Shown here: piece by piece, positions 59,254 through 64,000 of the stretch
How the letters are laid out: each line of letters starts with the position of its first letter
Numbering within the stretch: position 1 is the first letter of the stretch
Assembly: GCA_036268615.1 (NCBI GenBank)
Contig: DATATV010000060.1
Span: 1 to 64,000 of the forward strand
Length of the DNA: 64,000 nt
Direction of reading: 5' to 3'
Source: DATATV01 sp036268615
Lineage (GTDB): Bacteria; Actinomycetota; Actinomycetes; Mycobacteriales; Pseudonocardiaceae
Translations under genes and position numbers: made by a program
The notes under the pieces: generated by a model
Database searches by the model: none
What the model saw: only the letters and a program-made list of their open reading frames with translations
What the model was told of the DNA's origin: nothing

Positions 59254-59775
59254 TCAGTCCGACTCGACCGCTTGCGACGCCCGGCTCGCCTGCAGCTTCG
59301 CCCGCCGCTCCCGCCACCGTTCCACCAGGAGGTTGGACTCCTCGTTGATGAACGCGTAGAAGTCCATCGTCTCGACCATCCGTTCGCCGGCGAGGGTGTC
59401 CGGGCCGACCACGGTGACCCCCTCCTTGAACCGGTCGATCAGCCGGAGCAGCGACTGGTCGCGCATCCGTACCGTGCTGACCCACAGGTCGTCGTAGAGC
59501 CGGTAGTGGTCACGCCGCGAACCGGGCTCGCGCTCCCGGCCGATCAGGTTGAGCTGCTCCAGGTAGCGCACGGCACCGGAGATGGCCGCGGTGCTCGCCT
59601 GGAGCTGCTCGGACAACTCGGCCGAGGTGAGTCGGCCCGCGTCGGTGACCAGCAGGGCGGAGAGCACCCGGGCCGGCATCCGGGGGAAGCCGACAGCGGC
59701 CAGTTCGCCGGCCAGCCGCTCGGCGAAGCCCAGTCGGGCCTGGTCGTCATCCTCGCGTTCGGTCAATCGGGCCAC
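59254..59775 (-). CDS. GbsR/MarR-type winged-helix regulator
   Basis: 173 residues with a winged helix at about 35-95 (PARVLSALLVTDAGRLTSAELSEQL, ASTAAISGAVRYLEQLNLIGRERE). The C-terminal helices (RLIDRFKEGVTVVG to NLLVERWRERR) match the GbsR-like group. The start is GTG 59775 with a weak ribosome site. It faces the ABC-2 exporter across a 30-base palindrome and so probably represses that exporter. Confidence 0.88.
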   Translation of the reverse strand: MARLTEREDDDQARLGFAERLAGELAAVGFPRMPARVLSALLVTDAGRLTSAELSEQLQASTAAISGAVRYLEQLNLIGREREPGSRRDHYRLYDDLWVSTVRMRDQSLLRLIDRFKEGVTVVGPDTLAGERMVETMDFYAFINEESNLLVERWRERRAKLQASRASQAVESD

Positions 59776-59815
59776 CTCGCTGCTCTGCCAGAATCCGAAC
59801 GGAGTTTATACGCTT

Positions 59816-59845
59816 CACTACGTTCACGAATTCATGAAAGTAGTG
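59816..59845. promoter_or_regulatory. 30-base palindrome and leaderless promoter of the ABC-2 exporter
   Basis: The palindrome runs from CACTAC (59816) to GTAGTG (59845), with central GAATTC and 26 of 30 bases symmetric. TTCACG (59823-59828) and TACATT (59846-59851), 17 bases apart, could be -35 and -10; transcription would start at about the ATG 59859, which has no ribosome site. The repressor would cover the promoter. Confidence 0.65.
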
Positions 59846-59858
59846 TACATTCCGAACT

Positions 59859-60758
59859 ATGAGTACCGCAATCGCAGTGTCCGGCCTGCGCAAGTCGTTC
59901 GGCCGGACCCGTGCGTTGGACGGTCTGGACCTGACCGTGCGCACCGGCGAAGTACACGGCTTCCTCGGGCCGAACGGGGCAGGCAAGTCGACCACCATCC
60001 GCGTCCTGCTCGGCCTGCTGCGCGCCGACTCGGGCAGCACGACCCTGCTGGGTGGCGATCCGTGGCGGGACGCCACCGAACTGCACCGCCGGCTGGCCTA
60101 CGTGCCCGGCGACGTCACTCTCTGGCCCAACCTCACCGGCGGCGAGGTGATCGACCTGCTCGGCCGGCTGCGCGGCGGTCTGGACGCCAAGCGGCGGACG
60201 AGCCTGCTGGAGCGCTTCGACCTGGACCCGACCAAGAAGGGCCGCACCTACTCCAAGGGCAACCGGCAGAAGGTCGCCCTGGTCGCCGCGCTCGCCTCGG
60301 ACGTCGAACTGCTCATCCTGGACGAGCCGACCTCCGGGCTGGACCCGCTGATGGAGGAGGTGTTCCGCGAGTCGGTCACCGAGGAACGCCAGGGCGGCCG
60401 CACCGTACTGCTGTCCAGCCACATCCTGGCCGAGGTCGAGGCGCTCTGCGACCGGGTGAGCATCATCCGCACCGGTCGCTGCGTGGAGACCGGGACGCTG
60501 GCCGAACTGCGGCACCTGACCCGGACCTCGATCGAGGCCGAACTGGCCGCCGAGCCGACCGGGCTGAACGACCTGCCCGGCGTGCACGATCTCGTGGTCA
60601 CCGGCACCCGGGTGCGCTGTGAGGTGGACACCGTCGAACTCGACGGCGTGCTGCGCCGACTCACCGACGCCGGCGTGCGCAGCCTGGTCAGCCAGCCACC
60701 GACGCTGGAAGAACTGTTTCTCCGGCACTACGAGGACGACCTGGGAGAGGCTCGATGA
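59859..60758 (+). CDS. ABC-2 exporter ATPase, DrrA-like
   Basis: 299 residues: Walker A GPNGAGKSTT near 37, Q-loop region AYVPGDVTLWPNL near 85, signature YSKGNRQKVA near 129 (SKGNRQ, not SGGQ), Walker B LLILDEPTSGLD near 150, H-loop LSSHILAEVEAL near 186. It powers the permease encoded next, probably for antibiotic or lipid export. The transcript may be leaderless. ATGA couples it to the permease. Confidence 0.94.
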   Translation: MSTAIAVSGLRKSFGRTRALDGLDLTVRTGEVHGFLGPNGAGKSTTIRVLLGLLRADSGSTTLLGGDPWRDATELHRRLAYVPGDVTLWPNLTGGEVIDLLGRLRGGLDAKRRTSLLERFDLDPTKKGRTYSKGNRQKVALVAALASDVELLILDEPTSGLDPLMEEVFRESVTEERQGGRTVLLSSHILAEVEALCDRVSIIRTGRCVETGTLAELRHLTRTSIEAELAAEPTGLNDLPGVHDLVVTGTRVRCEVDTVELDGVLRRLTDAGVRSLVSQPPTLEELFLRHYEDDLGEAR

Positions 60759-62356
60759 GCGCGGCCACCGGTGCGGGAACCCTGATCCGACTGGGGTTGC
60801 GGCGGGATCGGATCATCCTGCCGGTCTGGCTGTACGCGATCGCCGGGCTGACCATCGTCACCGCGGTCGCGTTCATCGGCCTGTACCCGACCGTCCCGGC
60901 CCGGCTCGCCTTCGGCCAGAGCCTGGCCGGCAACCCGGCGCTGCTCGCCCTCACCGGCCCGATCTTCGATTCGAGCAGCATCGGCGGCCTGACCGCCTGG
61001 CGGATGGGCTCGCTGGGCGGGGTGCTGATCGGCCTGGCCAGCACGCTCACCGTCGTCCGGCACACCCGGGCCGAGGAGCAGGAAGGCCGGCTGGAACTGA
61101 TCGGCGCCGGCGTCGTCGGCCGGCACGCGCCGCTCACCGCCGCGGTGCTGCTGACCGGCCTGGTCGACCTGGTGATCGGCCTGGTCGCCGCGGTCGGGCT
61201 GATCGCGACCGGTCAGCCGGCCGCCGGTTCGTTCGCGTTCGGGCTCTCGCTGGCCGGCGTCGGTCTCGTCTTCGCCGCGGTGGCCGCGGTCGCCGCTCAA
61301 CTCACCGAGAGTTCCCGGGCCGCCAACGGAATCGCCGCCAGTGTGCTCGGCGCGACCTTCCTGCTCCGGGCGATCGGCGACTCCGCCGCACCCGGCGGCC
61401 CGCGCTGGCTGTCCTGGCTGTCGCCGATCAGCTGGGGCGAGCAGGTCCGGCCGTTCGCCGGGAACCACTGGTGGCTGTTCGCACCGCTGCTGGGCTGCGC
61501 CGCGCTACTGCTCGCGGGCGCGTTCGCCCTGGCCCGGCGGCGCGACCTCGGCGCGGGCCTGATCCCGCCCCGGCCCGGACCGGCCACCGCCACACCTGGC
61601 CTGCGCACCGTGCTCGCGCTCGGCTGGCGGCTGCACCGGGGTGCGCTGATCGGCTGGGCGGTCGGCTTCGCCGTGTTCGGCGGAGTCTTCGGCGGCATCG
61701 CCCAGGACGTGGCGAGCCTGCTGAACAGCAGCCCGCAGATGGCCCGGGCGATGGAGCAAATGGGCGGCGCCGCCGGCGTGGTCGACTCGTTCCTGGCGGC
61801 GATGTACGGGCTGCTCGGCCTGGTCGCGTCGATCTACACCGTGCAGGCGGCGCTGCGGCTGCGCGGCGAGGAGACCGGCCTGCGGGCGGAGCCGCTGCTG
61901 GCCACCTCGGTCAGCCGGTCCCGGTGGGCGGCCAGCCATATCGTGTTCGCCGCGCTCGGGCCGGTCGTGCTGCTCGCGATCAGCGGCGTGACCGCCGGCC
62001 TCGCCGACGGACTGCGCACCGGCGAGGTCGGCCGGGCGATCCTGCGCGGGCTGGCCGGCACACTGGTACAGGTGCCGGCGGTCTGGGTGCTCGCCGGGCT
62101 GACGGTGGCACTGTTCGGGCTGGCCCCGAAGGTCGCCTCGGTGGCGTGGGCAGTCGTGGTGGTGTTCCTGCTGCTCGGCCAGTTCGGGCCGATCCTGCGA
62201 CTCCCCCAGTGGGCGATGGACATCTCGCCGTTCACGCACGTGCCCAAGCTGCCCGGCGGGATCTTCGAAGGGGCCCCGATGGGGTGGCTGTGCCTGATCG
62301 CGATCGGCGCGACAGCTGCCGGCCTGGCTGGCTTCCGACGCCGTGACCTGGGCTGA
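60755..62356 (+). CDS. ABC-2 exporter permease
   Basis: 533 residues, two repeats of six hydrophobic helices each (about 20-265 and 290-530) joined by a charged loop (RRRDLGAGLIPPRPGPATATPG). RHTRAEEQEGRLELIGAG near 108 and LRGEETGLRAEPLLATSVSRSRW near 367 are the conserved cytoplasmic loops of polyketide-antibiotic-type exporters. It works with the DrrA-like ATPase; the substrate is unknown. Confidence 0.92.
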   Translation: MSAATGAGTLIRLGLRRDRIILPVWLYAIAGLTIVTAVAFIGLYPTVPARLAFGQSLAGNPALLALTGPIFDSSSIGGLTAWRMGSLGGVLIGLASTLTVVRHTRAEEQEGRLELIGAGVVGRHAPLTAAVLLTGLVDLVIGLVAAVGLIATGQPAAGSFAFGLSLAGVGLVFAAVAAVAAQLTESSRAANGIAASVLGATFLLRAIGDSAAPGGPRWLSWLSPISWGEQVRPFAGNHWWLFAPLLGCAALLLAGAFALARRRDLGAGLIPPRPGPATATPGLRTVLALGWRLHRGALIGWAVGFAVFGGVFGGIAQDVASLLNSSPQMARAMEQMGGAAGVVDSFLAAMYGLLGLVASIYTVQAALRLRGEETGLRAEPLLATSVSRSRWAASHIVFAALGPVVLLAISGVTAGLADGLRTGEVGRAILRGLAGTLVQVPAVWVLAGLTVALFGLAPKVASVAWAVVVVFLLLGQFGPILRLPQWAMDISPFTHVPKLPGGIFEGAPMGWLCLIAIGATAAGLAGFRRRDLG

Positions 62357-62420
62357 TTCCGTACCGAAGCCGATCACGGACCGAAGCAACGGACGTTTCG
62401 CCCAGCTGTTCGGCCGCGCG

Positions 62421-62464
62421 CGATCGTGGTGTCACTGAGATCATCCGCAGTGCCACCACGATCG
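62421..62464. promoter_or_regulatory. Long hairpin before the secreted hydrolase gene
   Basis: Arms of 17 bases (62421-62437 and 62448-62464, CGATCGTGGTG...CACCACGATCG) differ at one base and enclose a 10-base loop. It begins 64 bases after the permease stop and ends 15 bases before the hydrolase GTG. It is the strongest hairpin in the window: a terminator, an operator or a 5' leader structure. Confidence 0.6.
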
Positions 62465-62479
62465 AGCGAAGGGGACAAC

Positions 62480-64000
62480 GTGAGCCGACTCGTCGCAACC
62501 CTGGTCGCGGCCGGGCTCGTCCTCGGTGCCCTGGTCAGCGCGCCGGCCGCGGTCGCCGCCCCGGCCGCGAACCAGCCCGCCGACGGCGTCGGCCCACTCG
62601 TCTGGGGCCCGTGCACCGACCCGGTCCTGACCCAGGCACATGCCGACTGCGCGCTGCTCACCGTGCCGCTCGACTACGCCGACCCGACCGGCCCGACCAT
62701 CCAGCTCGCGCTGTCCCGGGTCGAACACACCGCACCGGACGCGCAGTACCAGGGCGTCATGCTGGTCAATCCCGGTGGGCCGGGCGGTTCCGGGCTGGAG
62801 CTGTCGACGTTGGGCCAGTTCGTCCCCAACAGGGTCGGCAGCGACTACGACTGGATCGGCTTCGACCCGCGCGGCGTCGGCGCCAGCAAGCCCGCGCTGA
62901 GCTGCGACAACAACTATTTCGGCGCCAACCGGGCGAACTACGCGCCGTTCACGCCCGACCTCCAGCAGACCTGGCTGACCCGCTCGCAGGGATATGCGCA
63001 GGCGTGCGGCAAGGCGAACCTGCCGCTGCTGCAACACATGAGCACGATCGATTCGGCCAAGGACATGGACAGCATCCGGTCCGCGCTCGGCGTCGACCAG
63101 CTCAACTACTACGGCTTTTCCTACGGAACGTATCTCGGTCAGGTGTACAGCACGCTGTATCCGCAGCGGGTGCGGCGAATGGTGCTGGACAGCAACGTCG
63201 ATCCGCGCAATGTCTGGTATCAGGCCAACCTGAACCAGGATGTCGCGTTCAACAACAACATCAACACCTGGTTCAGTTGGGTGGCCAAGTACGACAACGT
63301 GTTCCACCTCGGCGACAACCAACTCACCGTGCAGCGGGCCTTCTATACGGCGGAAAACGCCCTGTCCGGCAAGCCGGCCGGCGGCAAGGTCGGCCCCGAC
63401 GAGTGGACCGACCTGTTCGAGCAGGCCGCGTACTACCGGTTCGGCTGGGTGGACATGGGCAACGCACTCTCCGCCTGGATCAACCATCAGGATCCCGGCG
63501 GGCTGATCAACCTCTACCAGCAGGCCGACAGCCCCGGCGACGACAACGAGTTCGCGGTCTATCTGGCCGTGCAGTGCACCGACGTGCAGTGGCCCACGGC
63601 GTGGATCACCTGGCAGCGGGACAACTGGCAGACCTACGCCAAGGCACCGTTCGAGACCTGGGGCAATGCCTGGTACAACGCGCCGTGCATCTACTGGCCG
63701 GCCAAGGCGGGCACGCCGGTGGCCGTCGACGGCAGCCAGGTGGCCGGCGCGCTGCTGATCGACGAGACCCTGGACGCGCCCACCCCGTATGAGGGCAGCC
63801 TGGAGGTCCGCCAGCTCTACCCCAACAGCAGGCTGGTCGCCGAACCCGGCGGAACCACCCACGCCGACTCACTGTTCGGCGACCTGTGCGTGGACGACCA
63901 GATCGCCGACTATCTGGGGACCGGCAAGCTGCCGCCCCGCAAGGCCGGCAACGGTCCGGACACCACCTGCGCGCCACTACCCGATCCGGTGCCGACCGCG
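62480..64000 (+). CDS. Secreted alpha/beta hydrolase, tripeptidyl-aminopeptidase type (partial)
   Basis: The frame is open from GTG 62480 to the window end, 507 codons without a stop, so the C-terminus is missing. A signal peptide (VSRLVATLVAAGLVLGALVSAPAAVAAPA in two parts, about 1-29) is followed by an S33-type fold: NPGGPGGSGLE near 97, FDPRGVGASKP near 132 and nucleophile Ser214 in YYGFSYGTYLG. TAP-like C-terminal features (HADSLFG near 461) contain a likely catalytic His. It should trim peptides outside the cell. AAGGGG precedes the start, 15 bases after a large hairpin. Confidence 0.88.
   Translation, partial: MSRLVATLVAAGLVLGALVSAPAAVAAPAANQPADGVGPLVWGPCTDPVLTQAHADCALLTVPLDYADPTGPTIQLALSRVEHTAPDAQYQGVMLVNPGGPGGSGLELSTLGQFVPNRVGSDYDWIGFDPRGVGASKPALSCDNNYFGANRANYAPFTPDLQQTWLTRSQGYAQACGKANLPLLQHMSTIDSAKDMDSIRSALGVDQLNYYGFSYGTYLGQVYSTLYPQRVRRMVLDSNVDPRNVWYQANLNQDVAFNNNINTWFSWVAKYDNVFHLGDNQLTVQRAFYTAENALSGKPAGGKVGPDEWTDLFEQAAYYRFGWVDMGNALSAWINHQDPGGLINLYQQADSPGDDNEFAVYLAVQCTDVQWPTAWITWQRDNWQTYAKAPFETWGNAWYNAPCIYWPAKAGTPVAVDGSQVAGALLIDETLDAPTPYEGSLEVRQLYPNSRLVAEPGGTTHADSLFGDLCVDDQIADYLGTGKLPPRKAGNGPDTTCAPLPDPVPTA

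Noticed and set aside
1..64000. CRISPR arrays, tRNA or rRNA genes, IS elements
   Set aside because: No regularly spaced repeats, cloverleaf-like segments, transposase motifs or terminal inverted repeats were found by reading. A covariance-model or IS search would settle it.

Overview
The window is high-GC DNA (roughly 70 percent) with dense operons, frequent GTG starts, many 1-4 base gene overlaps, two F420-dependent luciferase-like oxidoreductases and mycobacterial-type steroid catabolic genes. This points to a mycolic or near-mycolic actinomycete. A Pseudonocardiales-type genus is my guess, but nothing here fixes the genus. About two thirds of the window is a compact cholesterol/phytosterol catabolic locus. 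It is syntenic in blocks with M. tuberculosis Rv3520c-Rv3523, Rv3534c-Rv3546, Rv3548c-Rv3553, Rv3556c-Rv3564 and Rv3568c-Rv3570c.

Layout. 55-5955: acyl-CoA ligase, F420 oxidoreductase, tandem DUF35 protein and the Ltp4/Ltp3 thiolase-like pair (sterol side chain). 5960-7854: an unrelated two-component system. 7962-10559: cyp125 and fadA5, divergent (side-chain oxidation and thiolysis). 10560-13954: a DHFR-like protein, a covalent-flavin oxidase and a MocR regulator, not steroid genes. 13942-19225: two SDRs, echA20, ipdA, ipdB, ipdC (rings C/D). 19353-23139: map with a divergent XRE regulator, then a TetR/aldo-keto reductase/F420 oxidoreductase group. 23136-32576: fadA6, kstR2, ipdF, fadE30 facing fadD3, a crotonase, fadE31, fadE32, fadE33 (HIP/rings C-D). 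32525-39940: hsaC, hsaD, hsaA, hsaF, hsaG, hsaE and a KstD-like flavoprotein (rings A/B). 40031-44218: kstD, kshA, a small four-cysteine protein and kshB. 44303-50320: secreted glucodextranase-like enzyme, aldo-keto reductase, VOC protein and Fic protein, an accessory insertion. 50347-55159: ltp2, chsH1, chsH2, fadE29, fadE28 (last side-chain cycle). 55333-62356: an ABC exporter with a MarR regulator, an FGGY kinase with a GbsR-type regulator, and an ABC-2 exporter. 62480-64000: a secreted peptidase-like alpha/beta hydrolase that runs off the end.

How it works together. CYP125, FadA5, FadE28/29, ChsH1/H2 and Ltp2 shorten the side chain. Ltp3/Ltp4 with the DUF35 protein probably serve branched sterols. 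KstD and KshA/KshB open ring B, HsaA, HsaC, HsaD, HsaE, HsaG and HsaF degrade rings A/B, and FadD3, IpdF, FadE30/33, EchA20, IpdA/B/C and FadA6 degrade rings C/D.

Seven sites match or nearly match the KstR motif (TnnAACnnGTTnnA). They lie in front of exactly the side-chain and A/B-ring operons. One perfect and one degenerate KstR2-type site lie in the two divergent C/D-ring promoters. KstR itself and the HsaB flavin reductase are not in the window. No tRNA, rRNA, CRISPR array, insertion sequence or transposase was seen. No gene-free stretch exceeds about 210 bases.
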